Shown: positions 1 to 7,329 of the stretch, one piece after another
Numbering within the stretch: position 1 is the first letter of the stretch
Layout: each line of letters opens with the position of its first letter
Assembly (NCBI GenBank): GCA_036556985.1
Contig: DATBIK010000038.1
Location: forward strand, 1 to 34,586
Direction of reading: 5' to 3'
From: JAPSGM01 sp036556985
Lineage (GTDB): Bacteria > Chloroflexota > Limnocylindria > QHBO01
DNA length: 34,586 bases
Notes under the pieces: model-generated
The model's input: the letters and a program-made list of their open reading frames with translations, nothing else
The model's database searches: none
What the model was told of the DNA's origin: nothing
Position numbers and translations under genes: made by a program

Positions 1-437
1 TGGCCTCGGACCACGTCCCGGACTCGCTGGCGATCGAGAAGGCGCTGCCGGCGCCGCCATTCCCGCAGATCAGCAACGGGGGGCCGGGGATCGAGACGCT
101 GCTGAGCGTCACCCACGCAGTCGGCCCCGCGGCCGGCCGCCTGACGCTGGAGCGCATGGTCGACGTGCTGGCCACGACGCCTGCGCGCCTCTTCGGGCTG
201 GCCACCAAGGGTGCGGTGGAGGTGGGGCGGGACGCCGACCTCGTCCTCTTCGACCCGGCCGCGCCGAGCACGGTCCGCCAGGACGACCTTCACCACACCT
301 CGGACTTCACCCCGTACGAGGGCCTGGCCCTGTCGGGGGCGGTGCGCAGCGTGCTGCTCCGCGGCGAGTTCGTGGTGCGCGACGGGGTCTTCGTCGGCCG
401 ACGGGGCCGCGGCCGCTTCATCGAGCGGCAGCTCTGA
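1..437 (+). CDS. Cyclic amidohydrolase (dihydroorotase/hydantoinase/allantoinase superfamily), 3' part only
   Basis: This is the C-terminal 144 or so residues of a metal-dependent cyclic amidohydrolase; the 5' end lies outside the window and the reading frame is open from base 3. The fragment begins with an SDH-P-type segment near the last metal-binding Asp (ASDHVPD). It continues with GGPGIETLL, then LTLERMVDVLATTPARLFGL and GAVEVGRDADLVLFDP, where the protein returns to the small beta-sandwich. It ends with an FTPYEG segment and a GRGRFIER tail. These are the usual C-terminal landmarks of the dihydroorotase/hydantoinase/allantoinase group. Substrate cannot be decided from this end. The nearby xanthine-dehydrogenase and malate-synthase genes make allantoinase attractive, but the FTPYEG and GRGRF segments fit hydantoinases or dihydroorotases equally well. 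The superfamily call is firm; the substrate is open. Confidence 0.85.
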   Translation, partial: ASDHVPDSLAIEKALPAPPFPQISNGGPGIETLLSVTHAVGPAAGRLTLERMVDVLATTPARLFGLATKGAVEVGRDADLVLFDPAAPSTVRQDDLHHTSDFTPYEGLALSGAVRSVLLRGEFVVRDGVFVGRRGRGRFIERQL

Positions 438-453
438 ACCGTCCAGGCGGCCC

Positions 454-482
454 TTGCCCTGGTCTGTCGCTGCGGGCATGCT
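454..482 (+). promoter_or_regulatory. Candidate sigma-70-type promoter for the META-domain lipoprotein gene
   Basis: TTGCCC at 454-459 and CATGCT at 477-482 are separated by 17 bases. The ATG follows 9 bases after the -10 box, so the transcript would be nearly or fully leaderless. No Shine-Dalgarno sequence is visible before this ATG. Confidence 0.4.
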
Positions 483-491
483 GCCACCGCC

Positions 492-1607
492 ATGGTTCCC
501 TTCGGGACGCGGCCGCTGCTCCTCGGCGCCCTCGCGGTCTTGACCGCATGCTCGACCGTACCGACGAGTCCACCTCACGAGGACACGCGGTCGGCCGCAC
601 GGTGGGGGCTTGACCCGGCAACGCTGCCGGACGCGAACGATCGGTCCATCAGCGTCGGCGTGTGGGAGGTCGCATGCAGCGGAGGTCGCGACATTCGCGA
701 CAAGATCCTGCCTCCGGAGATCACGTACGAGCCTGGGCGGGTCATCGTGACCCTCTGGCTGGAGCCATTGCCGGTCCTCGAGCCCAATGAGGTGCTCACC
801 TGCGAGGGGGTCGCTCCCGTGCCGTACACGGTCAATCTGTCCGAGGCCCCTGGCGATCGTGTCCTCGTGGACGGGAACCAGGCGGTCGGCGGCGAAGCCA
901 TGACGGGCGACGTCATCGACCCTGGACTCCTCGGCCGTTGGCAGCTCGTTGACGCCGCGCTCGACGGTCATACCTTCGCCCCCCTGACCGAAGGCGCCAT
1001 CACCCTGGTGGTCCACGGGGAGGGCATCGGCGGCAACGGAGGGTGTAACGCCTACTCGACGGCTCCGATACGCGTGACGGCTGACGCCATCGCCATTCCG
1101 CTGCCGTCCAGCCACCTTGCCAGCTGCCCGGACGGCCGCAGCGCTGTCGAAACGCTCTTCTTGCGATCGCTGCCACGCGTCTCGGCCTGGAGGCTCGTGA
1201 CCGGGCGCCTCGAACTGGCGGGGACCGGCGCGTTCCTCACCTTCCGCCGGCCGCCGCCCACCGACTGCGAGCGGGACACGTCCTGCTCGCAGGTCTGGGT
1301 CAGGGTGATTGGCACAGATTCGGCCGACCGGTTGCCATCGGCGTACGAGCTGTGGCTCGGCACGCGGGCCTACCGCGTTCCTGCGGACGCCGGTTCTGGC
1401 GTCGCTGCCGCCGATGCGCCCAGCCCGATCCACGTGCGGCTCCTGGACGCCAACACTTGCGCATCCCTCGCCGACTTCCCGGCCGATCCGGGCACGTACT
1501 TCGTCATCCGCATCGACGACGCGGCCAACGTGCAGGTCGAGGACCTCACCGGGAGCGGAATCGAACTGGGTCCCGGGCTCACCGAGTCATCGGAACCCGC
1601 GTGCTGA
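492..1607 (+). CDS. Secreted lipoprotein with a META (HslJ-like) domain
   Basis: The 371-residue product starts with a short lipoprotein signal peptide. A hydrophobic stretch leads to the lipobox LTAC, with Cys20 as the expected lipidated residue, so it should be anchored outside the cytoplasmic membrane. Residues of about 145-255 look like a META/HslJ domain: a LLGRWQLVDAALDG opening, then GGNGGCNAYS, then a TFRRP end. This fold is found in HslJ and other stress-related outer proteins. The regions before and after it are not recognised. The last codon is TGA at 1605-1607, and the stop of the convergent GNAT gene begins at the very next base, so there is no space for a terminator. The start is the ATG nine bases after a -10-like box. 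The biological role is unknown; the domain call rests on motif resemblance only. Confidence 0.8.
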   Translation: MVPFGTRPLLLGALAVLTACSTVPTSPPHEDTRSAARWGLDPATLPDANDRSISVGVWEVACSGGRDIRDKILPPEITYEPGRVIVTLWLEPLPVLEPNEVLTCEGVAPVPYTVNLSEAPGDRVLVDGNQAVGGEAMTGDVIDPGLLGRWQLVDAALDGHTFAPLTEGAITLVVHGEGIGGNGGCNAYSTAPIRVTADAIAIPLPSSHLASCPDGRSAVETLFLRSLPRVSAWRLVTGRLELAGTGAFLTFRRPPPTDCERDTSCSQVWVRVIGTDSADRLPSAYELWLGTRAYRVPADAGSGVAAADAPSPIHVRLLDANTCASLADFPADPGTYFVIRIDDAANVQVEDLTGSGIELGPGLTESSEPAC

Positions 1608-2546
1608 TCAGCGCGGTCGCCACTCCCACTGGTGGTACAGCTCGGCAACGCTGAAGCCGAGCGACGCGTAGAGGTAGTTCGACGCGTTCGTGACGCCGGT
1701 CCCGACGTATGCCTTGTCCAGACCGTGACGGCGCATCAGGTCCAGCCCGCGCGCCATGACCGCCGATGCGAGTCCCCGGCGTCGATGGTCCGGGTGGGTG
1801 CCGACCGGCTCAAACTGACCGACGCCGATGTCGGGCGACAGCCATACGCCGCACCACGCCGCGAACGACCCATTGGGGGCGATGGCCGCCAGGTACTCGT
1901 GCTCGGTCAGCATGCGCGGCTCGAGGTCGATGGCGCGCTCGTCATATGTCGCATGCGTGAACGTCAGCCGCGTGATGTCCACGAGCTGCCGCCGATCGCC
2001 CGGCTCGGCCAGGTCGATGCGTCGGATGCGATAGCCGTCGGGCAGCGCCACCACCGGGCCCGGATCGGCGAGCGACCGGCCGTGGAGCACTTCGGTCGGG
2101 CCGCGGTCCACGTAGCCGCGACCGGCAAGCAGCGCCTGCCGTTCCGCGTCATCGGCCACCGCGTAGGCCTGAAGCACAGGGGCAGGCTCGGTTTCGGCGT
2201 GGCGCGCCGCATGCGCCTGCTCCGCCCAGTCGAGGAGCTCCGGTGCGAGCTGCGGCCAGGCCGGGTCCAGCTCGAGCCACGCCTCCTCACGACCCTCGTG
2301 GTGCACGGCGCCGATGAGCTGGCCGGACGGCGCCTCCCACAGACGAATCCGGTCCCGCCACCCGTGCGAGCCGTTGGTCGACTCGTCGTAGATGCAGCCG
2401 CGCAGGAAGCCGTCGATGCGGTCCGGCGTCCAGCAGCGCCATCGGCCCGTGAGCCCGTGGATCCGCACGAGCAGGTCGTGCAGCCGCTGCCAGTCGAGAT
2501 CGTCGTGGTATGCCCGCGCGGACACGGCGGCAAGTGCGGTCGTCAT
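1608..2546 (-). CDS. Tandem GNAT-family N-acetyltransferase
   Basis: The predicted 312-residue cytoplasmic protein is long enough for two GNAT folds. The C-terminal half carries the clear acetyl-CoA pyrophosphate-binding motif A, VGTHPDHRRRGLASAVM, followed by the usual TGVTNASNYLYASLGF motif B region with the late Asn and Tyr. The N-terminal half (about 1-150) resembles a degenerate GNAT domain without a good motif A, as seen in tandem GNAT proteins where one domain is structural. The substrate is not predictable. The gene converges with the META lipoprotein with zero intergenic bases. It is divergent from the J-domain gene across 118 bp. Before the ATG there is a weak -10-like GAGGCT at 2558-2553, six bases away, and no convincing ribosome binding site. 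Confidence 0.85.
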   Translation of the reverse strand: MTTALAAVSARAYHDDLDWQRLHDLLVRIHGLTGRWRCWTPDRIDGFLRGCIYDESTNGSHGWRDRIRLWEAPSGQLIGAVHHEGREEAWLELDPAWPQLAPELLDWAEQAHAARHAETEPAPVLQAYAVADDAERQALLAGRGYVDRGPTEVLHGRSLADPGPVVALPDGYRIRRIDLAEPGDRRQLVDITRLTFTHATYDERAIDLEPRMLTEHEYLAAIAPNGSFAAWCGVWLSPDIGVGQFEPVGTHPDHRRRGLASAVMARGLDLMRRHGLDKAYVGTGVTNASNYLYASLGFSVAELYHQWEWRPR

Positions 2547-2625
2547 GCCGTCAGCCTCGTGAGCGCCAGGGCGGCGCGCCAGTGCCGGTGGTCACGCTTC
2601 GGGCAGGATGAACCGATTGGGGGGC

Positions 2626-2656
2626 TTGCCACTGGGACCGGTACTGGGGTTAGGGT
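2626..2656 (+). promoter_or_regulatory. Candidate promoter of the J-domain gene, giving a leaderless GTG start
   Basis: TTGCCA at 2626-2631 and TAGGGT at 2651-2656 are 19 bases apart. The GTG start codon comes 8 bases after the -10 box, where transcription would be expected to begin. No Shine-Dalgarno sequence is present. Confidence 0.5.
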
Positions 2657-2664
2657 GACGTCCC

Positions 2665-3159
2665 GTGGTCCATCTGCGCGACGCCTACAAGATCCTGCAG
2701 ATCGATCCTTCGGCACTGCCCGAGGTGGTCGAGGCGGCGTACCGCGTCCTGGCGCTCGTCCATCACCCCGATCGCAATGGCAACCGCGACAACGGTGCGA
2801 TGGCCGACCTGAACTGGGCGTACTCGGTGCTCCACGACCCTGAGCGGCGGATCGCCTACGACCGGGAACGGAACCCGGTGCCGGTGGCGATGGCCGCCCA
2901 CGAGGGATCGAGCCTGCTGGAGCGAATGCAGCGCAACGCGGACGCGAGCATGGAGGGCGATGCCGCGAGCCCGTCGCGGACGGTCATCGACTTCGGGCGG
3001 TACACAGGCATGACGCTCGGCCAGCTGGCGCGAAGCGACCCGGCGTACCTCGAATGGCTGCGACGCCACTCGGCCGGCGCGCGCTACCGGCACCAGATCG
3101 ACGCGGTTCTCACCTCCCTCGCGGCACGTCGCGCGCCGGCTCCGGCCACGCCGGAGTAA
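2665..3159 (+). CDS. J-domain protein with C-terminal FGRYxGxxL domain
   Basis: The 164-residue product has an N-terminal J domain (about 5-70) with the invariant HPD at 34-36, so it should stimulate an Hsp70 (DnaK) ATPase. It lacks the Gly/Phe linker and zinc fingers of true DnaJ. After a short linker the C-terminal part (about 108-152) reads IDFGRYTGMTLGQLARSDPAYLEWL and then a YRHQI stretch. This resembles the small module at the C-terminus of some exonucleases and DUF3820-like proteins, and it probably binds a client or nucleic acid. I have seen similar J-domain plus module proteins in Chloroflexi-type genomes, from memory. The GTG at 2665 is chosen because it gives the J domain its normal beginning and sits 8 bases after a -10 box. 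The gene faces the zinc-ribbon gene across a hairpin. Confidence 0.88.
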   Translation: MVHLRDAYKILQIDPSALPEVVEAAYRVLALVHHPDRNGNRDNGAMADLNWAYSVLHDPERRIAYDRERNPVPVAMAAHEGSSLLERMQRNADASMEGDAASPSRTVIDFGRYTGMTLGQLARSDPAYLEWLRRHSAGARYRHQIDAVLTSLAARRAPAPATPE

Positions 3160-3163
3160 CGAA

Positions 3164-3193
3164 CGAGGCCGACGGTACGATCCGTCGGCCTCG
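3164..3193. terminator. Perfect 12-bp hairpin between convergent genes (probable bidirectional terminator)
   Basis: CGAGGCCGACGG at 3164-3175 and its exact complement at 3182-3193 flank a 6-base loop (TACGAT). It lies just after the J-domain stop and before the zinc-ribbon stop on the other strand. There is no T-tract on either side. Confidence 0.75.
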
Positions 3194-3218
3194 CCGGGTG
3201 CGGGAGCTCTCCCGCGGA

Positions 3219-3560
3219 CTAGCGGCGCGTGGAGAAGCAGGCGCTGCAGTAGACCGGCTTGCTGCCGCTCGGCTGGAACGGGACGCGGGCCTCGCCGCCA
3301 CAGCCGTCGCAGGTGGCGGTGTACATCTCGCGCTGGCCGTAGCCACCGCCCGAGTAGCTGCCACCACCGTAGCCGCCGCCGTTGGCGTAGCCGCCGCCGC
3401 CCGAGTCACCCCGGGAGGCCTTGCGGATGGCGCGGCACGACGGGCAGCGGCGCGGCTCGGTGAACTGCCGATCCGCGTAGAACTGCTGCTCGCTGGCCGA
3501 GAAGCTGAACTCCTGGTTGCAGTCGGCGCAGGTCAGGGTCTTGTCGGTATACGTATACAA
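3219..3560 (-). CDS. Small double zinc-ribbon protein with Gly/Tyr-rich linker
   Basis: The start chosen is TTG at 3560. AGGAG lies 9 bases upstream (complement of 3570-3574), and the protein then begins MYTYTDKTLTC, where this family normally begins; a longer ATG start at 3683 would add unlikely sequence. The 113-residue product has an N-terminal zinc ribbon with Cys11, Cys14, Cys39 and Cys42, of the DKTLTCADC type (zf-trcl-like). A Gly/Tyr/Ser-rich flexible stretch runs over 53-76. A second ribbon follows with Cys84, Cys87, Cys105 and Cys108. Proteins of this kind are widespread, small and uncharacterised; nucleic-acid binding or a stress role is an inference. The leader is long: a TACATT box at 3679-3674 would give a 5' region of about 110 bases. 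Confidence 0.85.
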   Translation of the reverse strand: MYTYTDKTLTCADCNQEFSFSASEQQFYADRQFTEPRRCPSCRAIRKASRGDSGGGGYANGGGYGGGSYSGGGYGQREMYTATCDGCGGEARVPFQPSGSKPVYCSACFSTRR

Positions 3561-3713
3561 AGAGAAACACTCCTGCTCGTGCGGCCTCAGCGAACCCGTC
3601 TCGCCGAAATGCCGGAGAAGGAGTGATCGTGGTGCCGCGGTTGAGATGCCCGGCGCCCGGGCGTTACTCGCGGAATGTAGCACACCTGTCGCCGGCGAGC
3701 TGTGGCGCCTGCC

Positions 3714-5300
3714 CTAATCGAGGAGCGGATAGGCCGGCAGCGTCAGGAACTCGGTGAAGTCGTCGTCGAGGACGAGGCCATCGAGCAATGCCGCGGCATC
3801 GGTCCAGCGGAAGGACGGGGCGGCGGACTGCAGCCGGGCGAGCTCCTCGCCGCGGATGGCGTCGTACAGCTCGGCGCTCATGGGCCTGCCGTCATCGAGC
3901 TCGACGCGGTGGACCCGCCACTGCCACAGCTGGGAGCGGCTGATCTCGGCCGTCGCCGCGTCCTCCATGAGGTTGTTGATCGCCGCGGCGCCGTTGCCGT
4001 CCAGCCAGGCGGCGAGGTACTGGAGCGCGACGCTCACGTTCGTGCGCACGCCCTCCTCGGTGACCGCCCCGCCGTCGATGCTCACGTCGAGCAGATAGCG
4101 CGCCGCGACGGAGACGTCCGGCGACCGATCCTTCTGGTGAGGCCGCTCGCCGAGCGCCGCGTCGAAGATGCCGGCCGCCACCGGGACGAGGTCCGGATGC
4201 GCCACCCAGGTGCCATCCGATCCGTCGCCGGCCTCGCGCCGCTTGTCCTCGCGGACGGCGGCCAACGCCGTCTCCGTGACCTCCGGCTCGCGCCGGTTCG
4301 GGATGAAGGCGCTCATCCCGCCGATGGCGTGCGCGCCGCGCCGGTGGCAGGTCGCCACCAACAGCTGCTGATAGGCGCGCATGAACGGCACGGCCATGGT
4401 CACCTGGGCCCGGTCGGGGAGGACCATGTCGTCGCGGGTCCGGAACTTCTTGATGAAGCTGAAGATGTAGTCCCAGCGGCCGGCATTCAGGCCGGCGGCG
4501 TGGTCACGGAGCTCGTAGAGGATCTCCTCCATCTCGAACGCGGCGAGCACGGTCTCGACGAGCACCGTGGCACGAATCGAGCCCTGCGGGACCTCGAGCG
4601 CCTCCTGTGCGGCGACGAAGATGTCGTTCCAGAGCTCGGCCTCCAGGTGCGACTCCAGCTTGGCCAGGTAGAAGTACGGGCCGGAACCGCGTGCCAGCTG
4701 CTCGCGGGCGTTGTGGAAGAAGGCCATCCCGAAGTCGAAGAGGGAAGCGGAGATCGGGGCGCCGTCGACGAGGAGGTGGGCTTCGTCGAGGTGCCAGCCG
4801 CGCGGTCGGAGCACGAGCGTGGCGAGCCCGGAGGGCTTCAGTTCGTAGGCCTTCTCATCGGTCCGCAGGGAGAGCGTGCCGCGCACGGCCTCGCGGACGG
4901 CCCATTGCCCGGTGACGACGTTGGGCCAGGTAGGGGAGAGGGCGTCCTCGAAGTCGCCCATGAAGACCCGCGCGCCGGAGTTCAGGGCGTTGATCATCAT
5001 CTTCGGCTCCACCGGGCCGGTGATCTCGACCCGACGATCGTCGAGCGCCGGCGGGGCGGGCGCCACGCGCCAGTCCGGGTCCTCGCGGACGTGGCGCGTG
5101 TTCGGGAGGAAGTCCGGCAGCTCGCCAGCATCGAACCGCGCCTGGCGTTCCTGCCGCTCGCCGAGCAGGCGCTGTCGGCGCGGGTTGAAGGACCGATGGA
5201 GCTGCGCCACGAACGAGAGCGCGTCCGGGGTGAGCACCTCGTCGGCGTGGGGGGCGCGGGGGTCGGTGATCTCGACGCCGGGGGCATGGGCGGTGGTCAT
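3714..5300 (-). CDS. aceB: Malate synthase A
   Basis: Malate synthase condenses glyoxylate with acetyl-CoA to give malate and CoA in the cytoplasm. The 528-residue length is that of the AceB (form A) type. The family signature GDFEDALSPTW occurs near residues 113-125. The NLMEDAATAEISRSQLWQW segment near the C-terminus carries the catalytic Asp region, and the GGMSAFIPNRR segment is typical. The ATG at 5300 is preceded by AAGGAG 10 bases upstream and overlaps the stop of the YdeI-like gene by four bases (ATGA), so translation is probably coupled. It is the last gene of the operon that starts with the molybdenum hydroxylase. No isocitrate lyase is present in the window, so glyoxylate may come from ureide breakdown rather than the glyoxylate shunt; that is inference. 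Confidence 0.95.
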   Translation of the reverse strand: MTTAHAPGVEITDPRAPHADEVLTPDALSFVAQLHRSFNPRRQRLLGERQERQARFDAGELPDFLPNTRHVREDPDWRVAPAPPALDDRRVEITGPVEPKMMINALNSGARVFMGDFEDALSPTWPNVVTGQWAVREAVRGTLSLRTDEKAYELKPSGLATLVLRPRGWHLDEAHLLVDGAPISASLFDFGMAFFHNAREQLARGSGPYFYLAKLESHLEAELWNDIFVAAQEALEVPQGSIRATVLVETVLAAFEMEEILYELRDHAAGLNAGRWDYIFSFIKKFRTRDDMVLPDRAQVTMAVPFMRAYQQLLVATCHRRGAHAIGGMSAFIPNRREPEVTETALAAVREDKRREAGDGSDGTWVAHPDLVPVAAGIFDAALGERPHQKDRSPDVSVAARYLLDVSIDGGAVTEEGVRTNVSVALQYLAAWLDGNGAAAINNLMEDAATAEISRSQLWQWRVHRVELDDGRPMSAELYDAIRGEELARLQSAAPSFRWTDAAALLDGLVLDDDFTEFLTLPAYPLLD

Positions 5301-5974
5301 CGGGTCGGGTCTCCTTCGGGGGTCGGTGTCATGCCTGCACGTGGCGGGCCGGGGTCGCTCGCACCCGTGCGCTGTGTCCGCGTGACGAGGAACGGGCGCG
5401 GACGTGTGCCCGCGCGACTGGCGGCCAGGAGCTCCGCGAATCGACGATCCCGGGTCTCGGGCCGCTTCGCATCTGCGATCCAGGCGGCGACGTTCCTCCG
5501 GTAGGAAGGCGCCTGAGCGTCCCAGTGCGCACGTGCCGCGCCATCCGCCCTCAGTCGCGATTCGAGGTCCCGCGGAAGGCCGCCCGCGCCGAGCTGGGCC
5601 AGGGTCACGCCGTCCCGCCGTCGGTCGCGCGCCTCGAATGCCCGCAACCCGGCTTCGTGGACGCGACCTTCCGCCGTGAGCCTCGCCATCCGTTCGAGGT
5701 TCGATGCGCTCCAGCCGCTGCGCGCTCGGCGCGGCGTGAAGCGGGTCGCCGTCAGCTCGTCGTCGATGCGGAATGTGATCCCGTCGATCCAGCCGAAGCA
5801 CAGTGCCTCCTCGACCGCCTCGACGTACGTCATCGCCACCTTCTGGACGCGCTTCTTGTAGTAGCCGATGAACAGCGCGTCCGCCGTCGCGTGGTGCTCC
5901 TCGAGCCACGCCCGGAAGTCGTCGCGGGCAGGGAAGATCCGGACGTCGTCGCGCGTGGGCGGCGTGATCGGCAT
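5297..5974 (-). CDS. YdeI/OmpD-associated family protein
   Basis: The 225-residue protein matches the YdeI/OmdA-like family. It opens with a MPITPPTRDDVRIFPARDDFRAWLEEHHA segment, continues with FIGYYKKR and the family hallmark VEEALCFGWIDGI, then RFTPRRARSGWSASN and a C-terminal AWIADAKRPETRDRRFAELL. The exact biochemical role of the family is unknown. The ATG at 5974 comes four bases after the stop of the FAD-subunit gene. The C-terminal tail of about 30 residues is low-complexity and runs on to an ATGA overlap with aceB. It may be under weak protein-level constraint because the same bases also carry the ribosome binding site of aceB. The gene is an unexpected passenger between the hydroxylase and malate synthase. 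Confidence 0.85.
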   Translation of the reverse strand: MPITPPTRDDVRIFPARDDFRAWLEEHHATADALFIGYYKKRVQKVAMTYVEAVEEALCFGWIDGITFRIDDELTATRFTPRRARSGWSASNLERMARLTAEGRVHEAGLRAFEARDRRRDGVTLAQLGAGGLPRDLESRLRADGAARAHWDAQAPSYRRNVAAWIADAKRPETRDRRFAELLAASRAGTRPRPFLVTRTQRTGASDPGPPRAGMTPTPEGDPTR

Positions 5975-5978
5975 CGGC

Positions 5979-6869
5979 CTACCAGCCGCCCTCCTCGCGG
6001 ACGAGCCGATGCAGGACCCGGGAGGCCACCGCGCGGCGGTAGTCGGCCGTGGAACGCACGTCGTCGATCGGGGACAGCTCGGCGGCAAGCGTCGCGGCGA
6101 CGCGATCGGCGACCTCGGCGGTCGGGGCCGCGCCCTCGAGCACCTCCTCCGTCCGCGGCGCGCGCACGGGCGTCGCGGCCATCGAGCCGAGGGCGACGCG
6201 CACCTCTCGCCACCCGCCACCGTCGCCGGGCTGCCAGGCGAGCGCCATGACGACCTTCGAGATTGCCTGCGCGCGTCGCGTGCCGACCTTCCGAAACCGC
6301 ACCCGCCGGCCGGCGGGGAGCGGGAAGCGAACGCGCAGGATGAGCTCGTCGGGGGCGAGGGCCGTCTCGCGGTACGCCGGCCAAAACTCGGCGGCCGGCA
6401 CGCGTCGCTCCCCGCGCGAGGAGCCCAGCACCAGCTCGGCGTCGGTGGCGAGCAGGATCGGCAGCGTGTCGCCGGCCGGCGAGGCGTTCGCCGCGTTGCC
6501 GCCGAGCGTGCCACGGTTCTGGATCTGAGCAGCACCGATGGTGGCGGCACACTCCGCCAGCGCCGGCAGGTGCTCGGCCACGTCCGGTGAGCGCCGGATG
6601 TCGGTGTAGGTCGTCAGCGCGCCGAGGACGAGCGCGCCGTCGTCAAGCGCGATCCCGCGCAGCTCGTCGAGCTCCCACAGGTCGAGGACGCGGTCGGGCG
6701 GCTCGCCGATCTCGCCGGTGATCTGGACCATGAGGTCGGTGCCGCCGGCGATCGGCCGGTGGGGGAGCGCGTCCAGCACGGCGTACGCTTCATGCAGGGT
6801 GCGCGGGGAGACGACGGGCGGCTCGGGAGGCATCGGCTTGGCGTCAGGCTTCGCCGGCAGCGCCGCCAT
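5979..6869 (-). CDS. Molybdenum hydroxylase FAD-binding subunit (XdhB/CoxM-like)
   Basis: This is the medium subunit of a three-gene xanthine/aldehyde/CO-dehydrogenase-type enzyme, passing electrons between the 2Fe-2S clusters and the final acceptor through FAD. The 296-residue product has the FAD-binding segments PIAGGTDLMVQI (about 40-51) and TLGGNAANASPAGD (about 120-133), followed by the usual C-terminal CO-dehydrogenase-flavoprotein domain. The start at 6869 overlaps the small-subunit gene by 26 bases. An alternative ATG at 6833, ten bases after that gene's stop, gives a protein beginning MPPEPPVVSPRTL. Neither start has a good ribosome binding site, so the choice is open. It is co-transcribed with its partner subunits. 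Confidence 0.92.
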   Translation of the reverse strand: MAALPAKPDAKPMPPEPPVVSPRTLHEAYAVLDALPHRPIAGGTDLMVQITGEIGEPPDRVLDLWELDELRGIALDDGALVLGALTTYTDIRRSPDVAEHLPALAECAATIGAAQIQNRGTLGGNAANASPAGDTLPILLATDAELVLGSSRGERRVPAAEFWPAYRETALAPDELILRVRFPLPAGRRVRFRKVGTRRAQAISKVVMALAWQPGDGGGWREVRVALGSMAATPVRAPRTEEVLEGAAPTAEVADRVAATLAAELSPIDDVRSTADYRRAVASRVLHRLVREEGGW

Positions 6870-7329
6870 CGGACCGGCGCTGGGCGGCGAGGGCGATGGC
6901 CTCGATGATCTTCGTGTAGCCGGTGCAGCGGCAGAGGTTGCCGGCGATCGCCTCCCGGATCGCGTCCTCGCTCGCGCTCGTGCCGGAGGCGAGGAATGCC
7001 TCGCCCGCCATGAGCATGCCGGGGGTGCAAATCCCGCACTGGGCCCCTCCCGTCTCGAGAAAGGCCGCCTGCAGCTCGTTGAGCCGCCCCTCTCGGGCCA
7101 GCCCCTCGACCGTCTCCACCCGGGCGCCCTCCACCTGGCACAGCGGCACGAGGCACGAGTCCACGACCTCGCCGTCGATGAGCACCGAACAGGCGCCGCA
7201 CTCGCCCTCGCCGCAGCCCTCCTTCGTGCCCGTCAAGCCGAGGTCCTCGCGCAGCGCGTCGAGCAGGCGCCGCATCCCCGGCGCGCGCACCTCGACCGGC
7301 TCGCCGTTGACGGTCAGCCGAAACGTCAT
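6844..7329 (-). CDS. Molybdenum hydroxylase [2Fe-2S] subunit (XdhC/CoxS-like)
   Basis: The 161-residue iron-sulfur subunit carries both clusters of the family. The plant-ferredoxin-type cluster uses Cys39, Cys44, Cys47 and Cys59 (in KEGCGEGECGACSV and DSC). The second cluster is ligated by Cys98, Cys101, Cys133 and Cys135 (QCGICTPGM and NLCRCTGY). All eight ligands are present, so it should be functional. It relays electrons from the molybdenum site to FAD. The ATG at 7329 overlaps the stop of the large-subunit gene by four bases (ATGA), and the 3' end overlaps or nearly meets the FAD subunit. The subunit order large-small-medium is one of the usual arrangements. Confidence 0.95.
   Translation of the reverse strand: MTFRLTVNGEPVEVRAPGMRRLLDALREDLGLTGTKEGCGEGECGACSVLIDGEVVDSCLVPLCQVEGARVETVEGLAREGRLNELQAAFLETGGAQCGICTPGMLMAGEAFLASGTSASEDAIREAIAGNLCRCTGYTKIIEAIALAAQRRSDGGAAGEA

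Noticed and set aside
3547..3558. Perfect palindrome GTATACGTATAC
   Set aside because: It lies in the first codons of the zinc-ribbon gene (YTYT) and comes from alternating TAT/TAC-ACG codons; no second copy or operator context was seen.
3702..5504. A 600-residue plus-strand open frame opposite malate synthase
   Set aside because: Antisense shadow; malate synthase on the minus strand has all signatures and the expected length.
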